In this document: positions 1 to 6,186 of the stretch, in pieces | Position numbering within the stretch: position 1 is the stretch's first letter | Layout of the letters: every line of letters begins with the position of its first letter | NCBI GenBank assembly: GCA_017959645.1 | Contig: JAGDAE010000045.1 | Span: forward strand, 1 to 10,748 | From: Kiritimatiellia bacterium | Lineage (GTDB): Bacteria; Verrucomicrobiota; Kiritimatiellia; RFP12; UBA1067 | Direction of reading: 5' to 3' | DNA length: 10,748 bases | The notes under the pieces: generated by a model | What the model saw: only the letters and a program-made list of their open reading frames with translations | Told to the model about the DNA's origin: nothing | The model's database searches: none | Position numbers and translations under genes: made by a program

Positions 1-145
1 CCGGACGCCTCGCGAACCGTGAAAGTTTTTCGAGCGGTCGTATCAGGAACTTGCGGAATTCGAGCAGAAAATGGACAAGGGCCAAGATGGCCGCCGAATC
101 AATCAGCAACCACTGCCACCAGGAGATGTCGATACCGTGCGCCAT
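1..145 (-). CDS. N-terminus of a membrane protein, possibly HAMP-like (partial, runs off left edge)
   Basis: An open frame starts with ATG at 145 and stays open to the window edge, giving 48 codons. It begins MAHGIDISWWQWLLIDSAA, continues as a hydrophobic segment at about residues 8-27, and is followed by a basic stretch with IRPLEKLSRFARR at about residues 35-47. One membrane span followed by an RPL..L..-type motif resembles the entry of a HAMP linker in sensor kinases or cyclases, but too little is visible to name a family. The start is supported by a GGGGA ribosome-binding site (153-157) about 7 nt upstream and by a strong promoter immediately before that. The gene is divergent from the small gene at 587-730. 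What I see is a real gene start; the HAMP idea is inference. Confidence 0.6.
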   Translation of the reverse strand, partial: MAHGIDISWWQWLLIDSAAILALVHFLLEFRKFLIRPLEKLSRFARRP

Positions 146-168
146 GCGATATTCCCCGCACGATAGGC

Positions 169-198
169 ATTATATCATATCTCGATCTTCTTGCGCAA
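169..198 (-). promoter_or_regulatory. Extended -10 promoter for the leftward membrane-protein gene
   Basis: On the minus strand the sequence TGATATAAT (169-177) is a perfect extended -10 (TGnTATAAT). A poor -35, TTGCGC, lies at 193-198 with an 18 bp spacer. The predicted start site is near 162, giving a leader of about 16 nt that contains the GGGGA ribosome-binding site of the gene starting at 145. Confidence 0.7.
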
Positions 199-219
199 TA
201 GCGAGATTTTGGGTCGTAC

Positions 220-251
220 CTTGCCAAACCCAATGCCCGCACATTGGCAAG
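220..251. repeat. Dyad CTTGCCAA / TTGGCAAG upstream of the leftward promoter
   Basis: CTTGCCAA at 220-227 is the exact reverse complement of TTGGCAAG at 244-251. An alternative nested pairing is CCAATG (230-235) with CATTGG (242-247). The dyad sits about 25 bp upstream of the -35 of the leftward promoter, a normal place for an operator or an activator site. Function is inferred from position only. Confidence 0.35.
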
Positions 252-434
252 CCAACCCTGTATCATACATACCGGAAAGAATTTTTAAAATCTCTTCCAG
301 ACCCGATAAATACAGGTGCGAAAACGCAATTTCATGCTTGCGGACCGACTTTTTCCATTGAGTCCAAACGAAAAGGCATCCGCGCTTACTTCGCACGGAA
401 AAGTTCCGATACGTGGCTTATGGGTCGCTCGCAG

Positions 435-465
435 GTGAGAAAACAGGTCAGACCTGTTTTCTCAC
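435..465. repeat. Perfect palindrome, 15 bp arms around one base
   Basis: GTGAGAAAACAGGTC (435-449) is followed by a single A and then by its exact reverse complement GACCTGTTTTCTCAC (451-465). A further copy of 15 nt of this motif lies at 794-808. The palindrome is outside any gene. It could be a dimer-binding site, a weak hairpin, or the folded end of a REP/Y1-transposase-type short repeat. The sequence does not decide between these. Confidence 0.8.
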
Positions 466-472
466 TTCGCAC

Positions 473-507
473 AACCGGTCGAGCCGTGCCGAAAGTAGTG
501 ACCGGTT
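473..507. repeat. Dyad AACCGGTC / GACCGGTT upstream of the small gene's promoter
   Basis: AACCGGTC at 473-480 pairs with GACCGGTT at 500-507 across 19 nt. An imperfect direct repeat overlaps it: CGGTCGAGCC at 476-485 and CGGTCGAAGCC at 508-518. The cluster ends about 30 bp before the -35 element at 548, so a regulator site for the small gene is possible. Confidence 0.35.
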
Positions 508-547
508 CGGTCGAAGCCGGGCGACAGGATTTTTACTTCAGAGATCA

Positions 548-576
548 TTTACAGTCAGCTCCGTTTTTGATACAAT
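548..576 (+). promoter_or_regulatory. Near-consensus sigma70-type promoter of the small membrane gene
   Basis: TTTACA (548-553) and TACAAT (571-576) each match the sigma70 consensus at five of six positions and are separated by exactly 17 bp. The predicted transcription start is about 582-584, only 3-5 nt before the ATG at 587. No other plus-strand gene follows, so the promoter serves this gene. Confidence 0.75.
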
Positions 577-586
577 ACCCAACGTC

Positions 587-730
587 ATGAGCGATTTCTG
601 GAAAGAGTTCAAAGAAAGCGACCCGACGCGAAAGAACGCGCCGGACAGTTTCGGCTGGCCGGGACTGACAATCATGACATTGCTGGTTTTATACGCCATA
701 TTGAAAGCCGCCTCTCTCTATTCGCTCTGA
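587..730 (+). CDS. Small single-span membrane protein, 47 aa, probably from a leaderless mRNA
   Basis: The frame ATG 587 to TGA 728-730 encodes 47 residues. A polar, charged N-terminal half (MSDFWKEFKESDPTRKNA, then DSFGWPG) is followed by a hydrophobic segment at about residues 27-45 (LTIMTLLVLYAILKAASLY). This gives a tail-anchored topology with the N-terminus probably cytoplasmic. A longer in-frame start at 413 is rejected because it would begin upstream of the promoter and read through the palindrome. The promoter at 548-576 leaves almost no leader and there is no ribosome-binding site, which fits leaderless translation. The gene converges on the helicase gene and is bounded by copies of a 14-15 nt repeat. 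I do not recognise the family. Evidence that it is real: strong promoter, membrane-protein logic and an intergenic setting. Confidence 0.55.
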   Translation: MSDFWKEFKESDPTRKNAPDSFGWPGLTIMTLLVLYAILKAASLYSL

Positions 731-775
731 TCGGCGGAACCGCAGCAGACCTCGTCCGGGCAACTCGAATACTTC

Positions 776-804
776 GCCCCGGGCGCCCCCGGCTGACCTG
801 TTTT
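776..804 (+). terminator. Possible weak terminator after the small gene
   Basis: A GC-only hairpin, CCGGG (779-783) with CCCGG (788-792) around CGCC, lies within the nearly palindromic stretch 776-793. It is followed 8 nt later by TTTT (801-804), which belongs to the repeat copy at 794-808. The U-tract is too distant for a classical intrinsic terminator. It may serve either converging transcript. Confidence 0.25.
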
Positions 805-808
805 CTCA
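794..808 (-). repeat. Second copy of the TGAGAAAACAGGTCA motif
   Basis: The minus strand reads TGAGAAAACAGGTCA, identical over 15 nt to plus-strand 436-450. Relative to the right arm of the palindrome (451-464) it is a same-orientation direct repeat of 14 nt, 344 bp away. It lies between the small gene and the helicase stop codon. Nearby GGGGTCAG (826-833) is reminiscent of terminal sequences seen at Y1/REP-associated elements. That comparison is from memory and unverified. Confidence 0.65.
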
Positions 809-829
809 TTTTCCGACGGGGTTGCGGGG

Positions 830-3800
830 TCAGAACCGACGGACGCCTTCGAGTCTTGCGCGGGCTTTGGGCGAGAGCGTCTTGTATCCGAACCGCTTTA
901 CCGTCTCGCGGTAGAGGCTGTCTTTGTCGCAACGTCCGAAATCGCGTTCGACCTCGTCCATCTTCGCCCTAAGGTCATCGTTCGACACCTTGTCCAGATC
1001 GGTGCGCGGCGCATCCGCCGCAGAAACGGCGCGGCGGCGCGGAAACGTCACTTCCGGCACGAACTTCGGCAATGGCAGTTTCCCGTCCGGAGCGCGGCCG
1101 ATCGCGTCAAGTTCCTTCAGAAGCCGTTCCTCGCCGCGTGCGCGGTCGAAAGCCCAGTCCGCAGACCACACGCGGACGACGTTCCATCCGAGCGACCGCA
1201 GCACCGACGCCCTAAGCTCGTCGCGGTCGCGGGCGGTAAGCGCGGACGCATACGAGTCGCCGTCGCACTCGATGGCTGCGAGATACCTGTCTGTGCGCGC
1301 CGGATCTTTCACTCCGATGTCCACGCGGAAGCCGGAACGGCCGATATCGCGCTCCACCGCATAGCCGCGTTTCGCGAGGAACGACGCCACCTCGTCCGCG
1401 AACTTGTCGCGCCGCATTGCGTCGGCGTCAGAGGCGGACGCTTCGCCGCCCCGTTCGGCATATTCGAGGAATGCCTTCAGATGCGCAGCGCCGACGGCCT
1501 GCGTCCGGCTCAGATCGATTTCCGCACCGCGGCATGAAGCGAACACGACGATCTGTTCCTTGGCGCGCGTGACGGCGACGTTGAGCCGCCGTTCGCCGCC
1601 AGCGCGGTTCAGCGGGCCGAAGTTCATGAGAAACTTGCCGTCCGGACCCTTTGCGTAGCCGACGGAGAAGAGTATCACGTCGCGTTCGTCGCCTTGCACG
1701 TTCTCCAGATTCTTCACGAAAAACGGCTCCTCGCCGTCGTCCGCGAAATAGTCCTCGAATTCCGGATTGGCCGAGCGGCGCTCCTCCATGATGTCTTCGA
1801 TCAGATTTTTCTGCGCCATCGAAAAAGCGACGACGCCGGCGCTCCGCCGTTTTCGCGACTGGTCTGCGAGGCAGGAGAACACGTAGTCGGCCAGCGCTTC
1901 GGCTTCGGCGCGGTTGGTGCGGCTCGCTTTCGCGTCGTATTCCCCGTTCTCCACGAAATGCCATGCGACGCCGAGACTCGCGGCGGTTCCGGCCGCCGGG
2001 AAAGTGCAAAGCCGGTCGCCGTAGTAGTGGCGGTTGGAGAACGCGATCAGCGACTCGTGGCGGCTTCTGTAATGCCAGCTCAGGTAGGCGGAGTGGAGCC
2101 CGGCCGCGAGACACTCGTCGAGTATGCTCTCGAGATCCTCCTGGTCTTCTTCTCCCGTCTCGCCCTTCTGGAAGAAGTTTGTCGGCGGCATCTGCTTCGG
2201 ATCGCCTACCACGATGCACTGTTTCGCGCGCGCGATCACGCCTATCGCGTCCCATACCGGTATTTGCGAGGCCTCGTCGAAGACTACGAGATCGAACGAC
2301 GCCTCTGCGGGCAGGTACTGCGCGACGGACAGCGGACTCATCAGAAAACACGGCTTCAGCCGTCCGACGACGCCGCGCGCTTCCGCGAGCAGGCGGCGTA
2401 TCGGCTTCTGGCGGGCCTTCTTCGCGCACTCGCGCCGGACGATTCCCAGCTCGCAGCCGTCGGAACATTCGCCCAACCGCCCGAGCGGAAGGTCCTTCGC
2501 TAGCCGCGCGCGCACGGCATGCTTGACGAGCTCCGCGTATTCGGCGTCAAGACGGCGGAACTCGAGAATCTGCTCCTCTCGCTTCAACCCCGCGAACGAA
2601 GCAAGCGCCGACTCGACGCGCAGAATCCCGTCGAGCGTTGCCGCCGCGAACGAGCGGTCGAAGACGTCGAGCGCCTGCGAAGGGCCGATTCCATCGAAAG
2701 ACCCGCCCGCGCCGGGCGCGCCAGACCCGCTCTCCCCGTCCAGCGCACGGAAAATCGCCGCCGAAAGCGAATCGGCGAACTCCCGGCCCGTCTTTTCCGC
2801 AAGCGCGTCCCGCGAAGCGATCCACCGCATCGCCCCTCGCGATTCGGGCATCGCCGCGATGGCTTTTTCGAGCCGTTCGGCAAAGTCGCCGCGAAAACCC
2901 GCGAATCCATACCCCTGGAAGAGCGCGGCTAAGGCCCGAATGGTTTTCGGCTTCGCCAACAGCATGCGCAAACGCTCCGCAATCGTACGCTCGGCCTCCG
3001 GCGTCCACGCGAAAGGTTTGACGACGCCAAGAGCGTGCAACACGTCTGTCGTGGTTCCACGCGAGTCGGCGACCAGCGTGCGCACCGCTTCGCGCGCCGC
3101 CTCGATGCGCCCGGCATCCCAATCGCAGCACTTTAGCCCGCTTTCGTCGATCGGCAGAGTATCCGGTCCCGGCGAGATCTTCGACGCGAAGCAGTCGTAG
3201 GCGGAAAGTCCGTTCTTCTGCCGCTTGTGGAGCGCGGCGACGACCGCGTCGAGTTCGGAGCGGTAGTTGGAGATCTGGTCGATTGTCCGCTGCCACTCGT
3301 TGGGAGTTCCCTTGTCGACGTAGTCGAGCGCCTCCTTGAACTGCGCGAGAACCTCGGTCTTGCCTGACTTGTTGGAGTGGAGCTCCAGGCAGAACGGCTT
3401 GAGGCCGACTGAAGCGAGACGGCGATGGACCACGTCGAGCGCGGCTTTTTTCTCCGAGACGAAGAGCACCTTGCGTCCGTGCGCGAGGTTGTGGGCGATG
3501 AGGTTCGTGATCGTCTGCGACTTGCCCGTTCCGGGCGGGCCATGCAGAACGAACGACTTGCCCATCGCGGAGTAAAGAACCGCGGCGAGCTGGGAGGAGT
3601 CGGCGGAGAGCGGGGTGAAGAGCTCGCCGTATTTGACGTGCGAGCCGATCTCCTCGGGCGGGAAGACCTCGATTCCGTCATCGTAGTCTCCGCCGCCCTT
3701 CATGAGATGGGAGACGAACGGATGGCTGGCGAGCCGGTCGGCGCGTGCCGTCAGATCTTTCCACATCACGAACTTCCCGAACGAGAAGTTGCCGATCGCC

Positions 3801-4438
3801 GCATCCTCCTCGACATTCCAGCCCTCCATCCCGCCGACCGCGCCGCGAAACGCCGCAAACACCTTCTGGACGTCCACTCCCGATTCGTCTTCCGGCAGCG
3901 GATCGACCCCTTCGACGGAAAGCCCGAATCCGGAACGCAGAAACTCGACGAGCGTCGCGTTAAGCGCCGTATCCTCGTCGAGACGCGAGATCGCATACCC
4001 TTCGCGGACGTTTTTCCGCACCATTCGCACCGGCATCAGCAGAATCGGCGCGCGACAGCTTTTCGCGTCCGGACCCTTCGGCTTCCAGACGAGAAAACCC
4101 AACGCGAGATACAGCGCGTTTACGCCGCTTTCCTCGAGATCGGTTTTCGCAAGACGGTACAGTTCCTTAAGCCGTCGGCGCGTTTCCTCTTCGGGCAGCG
4201 TCGCGCGAAGAGCGTCGGACGGTGCGTTCGCGGCGTCTGCGGATTCGACGGCGACCGGACGATCCGCCGCGAGGCGGTTTTCGATGGCGTCGAGAGAACC
4301 GGACGCGAGAGGCACGATCTGCTTCGAGTCTCTGGCGTTGAGCAGCCGGTTCCTGAGCGAGAGATCCAGAAGCTTCTGCGTCCACCGCTCGACGCGGCTC
4401 GTCGCCTTGCCGGTTACGGATGTGGAAATATCGTCCAT
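830..4438 (-). CDS. DUF4011 superfamily-1 helicase with C-terminal Vsr/MTES_1575-like nuclease domain, 1202 aa
   Basis: This is probably an ATP-driven nucleic-acid translocase fused to an endonuclease; proteins of this type include anti-phage defence effectors. The N-terminus carries the DUF4011 signature WTQKLLDLSLRNRLLN (residues 19-34). Walker A is HGPPGTGKS (299-307). About 400 residues of mostly helical insertion follow, then Walker B VVFDEASQ (718-725), motif III VVGDPKQMPP (743-752), SWHYRSRHESL (787-797), ENVQGDERDVI (912-922) and VAVTRAK (954-960). The nuclease domain spans about 1011-1097, with E1016, VDIGV (D1040), IECDG (E1057, D1059) and TARDRDELR; A1064 stands where I recall relatives having the His of a YHS motif. 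A helical tail ends the protein (about 1148-1202). The ATG has AGGAGG 6 nt upstream. The gene follows the transporter by 28 nt, so it is likely the last gene of the nagA operon. Defence function is inferred; no partner gene is adjacent. Confidence 0.9.
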   Translation of the reverse strand: MDDISTSVTGKATSRVERWTQKLLDLSLRNRLLNARDSKQIVPLASGSLDAIENRLAADRPVAVESADAANAPSDALRATLPEEETRRRLKELYRLAKTDLEESGVNALYLALGFLVWKPKGPDAKSCRAPILLMPVRMVRKNVREGYAISRLDEDTALNATLVEFLRSGFGLSVEGVDPLPEDESGVDVQKVFAAFRGAVGGMEGWNVEEDAAIGNFSFGKFVMWKDLTARADRLASHPFVSHLMKGGGDYDDGIEVFPPEEIGSHVKYGELFTPLSADSSQLAAVLYSAMGKSFVLHGPPGTGKSQTITNLIAHNLAHGRKVLFVSEKKAALDVVHRRLASVGLKPFCLELHSNKSGKTEVLAQFKEALDYVDKGTPNEWQRTIDQISNYRSELDAVVAALHKRQKNGLSAYDCFASKISPGPDTLPIDESGLKCCDWDAGRIEAAREAVRTLVADSRGTTTDVLHALGVVKPFAWTPEAERTIAERLRMLLAKPKTIRALAALFQGYGFAGFRGDFAERLEKAIAAMPESRGAMRWIASRDALAEKTGREFADSLSAAIFRALDGESGSGAPGAGGSFDGIGPSQALDVFDRSFAAATLDGILRVESALASFAGLKREEQILEFRRLDAEYAELVKHAVRARLAKDLPLGRLGECSDGCELGIVRRECAKKARQKPIRRLLAEARGVVGRLKPCFLMSPLSVAQYLPAEASFDLVVFDEASQIPVWDAIGVIARAKQCIVVGDPKQMPPTNFFQKGETGEEDQEDLESILDECLAAGLHSAYLSWHYRSRHESLIAFSNRHYYGDRLCTFPAAGTAASLGVAWHFVENGEYDAKASRTNRAEAEALADYVFSCLADQSRKRRSAGVVAFSMAQKNLIEDIMEERRSANPEFEDYFADDGEEPFFVKNLENVQGDERDVILFSVGYAKGPDGKFLMNFGPLNRAGGERRLNVAVTRAKEQIVVFASCRGAEIDLSRTQAVGAAHLKAFLEYAERGGEASASDADAMRRDKFADEVASFLAKRGYAVERDIGRSGFRVDIGVKDPARTDRYLAAIECDGDSYASALTARDRDELRASVLRSLGWNVVRVWSADWAFDRARGEERLLKELDAIGRAPDGKLPLPKFVPEVTFPRRRAVSAADAPRTDLDKVSNDDLRAKMDEVERDFGRCDKDSLYRETVKRFGYKTLSPKARARLEGVRRF

Positions 4439-4466
4439 GTGGCCCTCCTGTCAGCCGGTCGGGATT

Positions 4467-5852
4467 TCAGCCGCCGCCTCCAAAGCGGTCTGCGAGGCCG
4501 AGCACGAATACCGCGATCACGATAAGCGGCAGAACGACCGCGCAGTACCATCGCAACGCACCGGGCATTTTCGGTCCGGCGCCGGAATTCGCCTCGGCGA
4601 GAAAATTGCTCCAGCCCCATCCGAACCGGCGAGTCGCGTACAGAATGAAGCAGAGCGAACCCGCCGGCAGAAGCAGATTGGAGACGACGAAATCCTCGAG
4701 ATCGAGAACGCACGAACCTTCGCCGAACGGACGAAAGCCGCTCCACGCCGAGAAGCCGAGAATGCACGGCAGGGAAAGAACCGCGAGCGCGGCTCCGACG
4801 GCCGCGCCTGCCTTTGGGCGAGACCACGAAAAAGCGTCCATCGCGCAGGCGAGTATCGTCTCGAAGACCGCGATCACCGAAGTCATCGCGGCACAGCTCA
4901 TGAAGGCGAAAAACAGCGCCCCCCAGAAACGTCCGTACGGCATGTCGTTGAAGACGTTGGGCAGCGTCGAGAAGACAAGGCCGGGGCCCTGCCCCGGATT
5001 TGCGCCATAGGCGAAGCAGGCCGGAATCACCACTATGCCTGCGGCGATCGAGACCAGCGTGTCGAGCGCGGCGACATTCATCGCCTCCCCCAGCAACGTG
5101 CGCGAACGGCCGATGTAGCTGCCGAATATCGCCATCGCGCCGATGCCGAGCGACAGCGTGAAAAAGGAGTGGTTCATAGCCTCGGCGACGACGGTCGCGA
5201 ACCCGGCCTCGCGCATCCGCTCGAGCGACGGCACGAGATAGAATCTCAGCCCGGCCGCGTCTCCGTCGCGCGCGTCGAGCCATATGCTGTTCGCCGCCAG
5301 AACGGCGATCAGCAGAAGCAGGCAGACCATCAGCCGCTTTACGACACGCTCGACTCCGCGCCTGAGCCCCATGGCGCAGACTGCGGCCGAAACCGCGCAG
5401 ACGAGAACCATCGCCGCGATCTGTTCCGCCGGAGAAGCGAGCATGCCGGCGAAAGCGGCCGCAACCCCCGAAGGATCGAGCGGCGAAAAGAAACCGGACG
5501 CGGTGCGGACGAAGTATATCAGCATCCAGCCGGCGACGACAGTGTAGAACATCATCAGAACAACGTTGCCAGCCAACCCCGCGAAGCCATGGAGACGCCA
5601 CGCCGGCTTGCCAGGCGTAAGCGAAGAATGCAGGCTCAGAATCGGCCGCCCCGCAGCGCGCCCGGCGGCGAATTCCATGATCAGCACCGGCAGGCCGAGA
5701 ATCGCGAGAAAGACCAGATACAGCAAGACGAACAGCCCGCCGCCGTTCTTGCCGGCGATATACGGGAAGCGCCAGACGTTGCCCAATCCTACCGCGCAGC
5801 CGGCGCTGAGCAGTATGACGCCGAAACGCGACGAGAGATGTTCCCGGCCCAT
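4467..5852 (-). CDS. Sodium:neurotransmitter symporter (NSS/LeuT) family transporter, 461 aa
   Basis: This is an inner-membrane sodium-coupled importer, by family usually of amino acids or related amines; the substrate cannot be read from sequence. TM1 carries the family signature GLGNVWRFPYIAGKNGGG (residues 22-39), the unwound helix that contacts sodium and substrate. TM6 has FFTLSLGIGAMAIFGSYIG (230-248), and TM8 has AAMTSVIAVFE (321-331), whose Thr-Ser pair is at the usual second sodium site. Hydrophobic segments run through to about residue 453, giving 11-12 spans, and the length is normal for a bacterial member. The start ATG lies 6 nt after the trxA stop codon with no good ribosome-binding site, suggesting coupling to trxA translation. 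The helicase gene starts 28 nt downstream. Its place after nagA suggests uptake linked to amino-sugar, peptidoglycan or glycoprotein breakdown, but this is inference. Confidence 0.93.
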   Translation of the reverse strand: MGREHLSSRFGVILLSAGCAVGLGNVWRFPYIAGKNGGGLFVLLYLVFLAILGLPVLIMEFAAGRAAGRPILSLHSSLTPGKPAWRLHGFAGLAGNVVLMMFYTVVAGWMLIYFVRTASGFFSPLDPSGVAAAFAGMLASPAEQIAAMVLVCAVSAAVCAMGLRRGVERVVKRLMVCLLLLIAVLAANSIWLDARDGDAAGLRFYLVPSLERMREAGFATVVAEAMNHSFFTLSLGIGAMAIFGSYIGRSRTLLGEAMNVAALDTLVSIAAGIVVIPACFAYGANPGQGPGLVFSTLPNVFNDMPYGRFWGALFFAFMSCAAMTSVIAVFETILACAMDAFSWSRPKAGAAVGAALAVLSLPCILGFSAWSGFRPFGEGSCVLDLEDFVVSNLLLPAGSLCFILYATRRFGWGWSNFLAEANSGAGPKMPGALRWYCAVVLPLIVIAVFVLGLADRFGGGG

Positions 5853-5858
5853 CCGCGC

Positions 5859-6170
5859 TCAGGAAAGCAGCTTCGCCTCCAGTTCCGCTTTCGTCATGAA
5901 GCCGGTCGCGCTGGCGACGGCCTTGCCGCCGCGAAAGAGAAAGAGCGCGGGTATCGACATCACCCCGTATTTCGCCGCCAGCTCCGGCGAATCGTCGACG
6001 TTCACCTTGCCGACCTTGAGCGTCCCCTCGCGCTCGGCGGCGATCTCGGCGACGATCGGCGCGAGCATCCTGCAAGGGCCGCACCATTCCGCCCAGAAAT
6101 CGACAAGCACGGGGAATTCGCTCTCGAGAACCTCCGCCCCGAAATTGTCCGCGTCAAGCACGGTTTCCAT
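5859..6170 (-). CDS. trxA: Thioredoxin, 103 aa
   Basis: This is a cytoplasmic protein-disulfide reductase, normally reduced by thioredoxin reductase. It is a single thioredoxin domain of standard length. The active site WAEWCGPC places the redox cysteines at residues 30 and 33, the buried Asp is in LVDFWAEW, and the cis-proline motif SIPAL is at 72-76 (Pro74). There is no signal peptide. The frame is open farther upstream, but ATG 6170 is chosen because GGGAGG sits 5 nt before it and because upstream residues do not resemble thioredoxin. The gene lies between nagA (16 nt gap) and the transporter (6 nt gap), so the three are almost certainly co-transcribed. Thioredoxin in a sugar-deacetylase/transporter operon is unusual; it may simply be the housekeeping copy or may serve a redox-sensitive neighbour. 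Confidence 0.96.
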   Translation of the reverse strand: METVLDADNFGAEVLESEFPVLVDFWAEWCGPCRMLAPIVAEIAAEREGTLKVGKVNVDDSPELAAKYGVMSIPALFLFRGGKAVASATGFMTKAELEAKLLS

Positions 6171-6186
6171 GAGACCTCCCTTCCTG

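Larger units (their letters stand above)
146..547. other. Intergenic region between divergent genes, AT-richer, with several inverted repeats
   Basis: No convincing gene lies here. The stretch is visibly richer in A and T than the flanking genes, especially at about 165-380. It holds the leftward promoter (169-198), a dyad at 220-251, a perfect palindrome at 435-465 and a second dyad at 473-507, all upstream of the rightward promoter at 548-576. The density of inverted repeats suggests either operators for the divergent genes or the remains of a small repeat element. Confidence 0.6.

Noticed and set aside
175..396. Minus-strand 73-codon frame starting with GTG at 396
   Set aside because: There is no ribosome-binding site, it ends within the -10 region of the leftward promoter, and it has no recognised motifs. 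It may instead be translation of a repeat-like promoter segment.
435..465. Palindrome as an intrinsic terminator
   Set aside because: No gene ends just before it on either strand, and the arms are not followed by a T-tract beyond the stem itself.
413..586. Upstream in-frame extension of the small membrane gene to a start at 413
   Set aside because: It would include the palindrome and the promoter that evidently drives the gene. The extra residues look like non-coding translation.
51..590. Plus-strand frame of 179 codons across the left intergenic region
   Set aside because: It runs antisense to the real leftward gene start, through both promoters and the palindrome. It has no recognisable domain and no ribosome-binding site.
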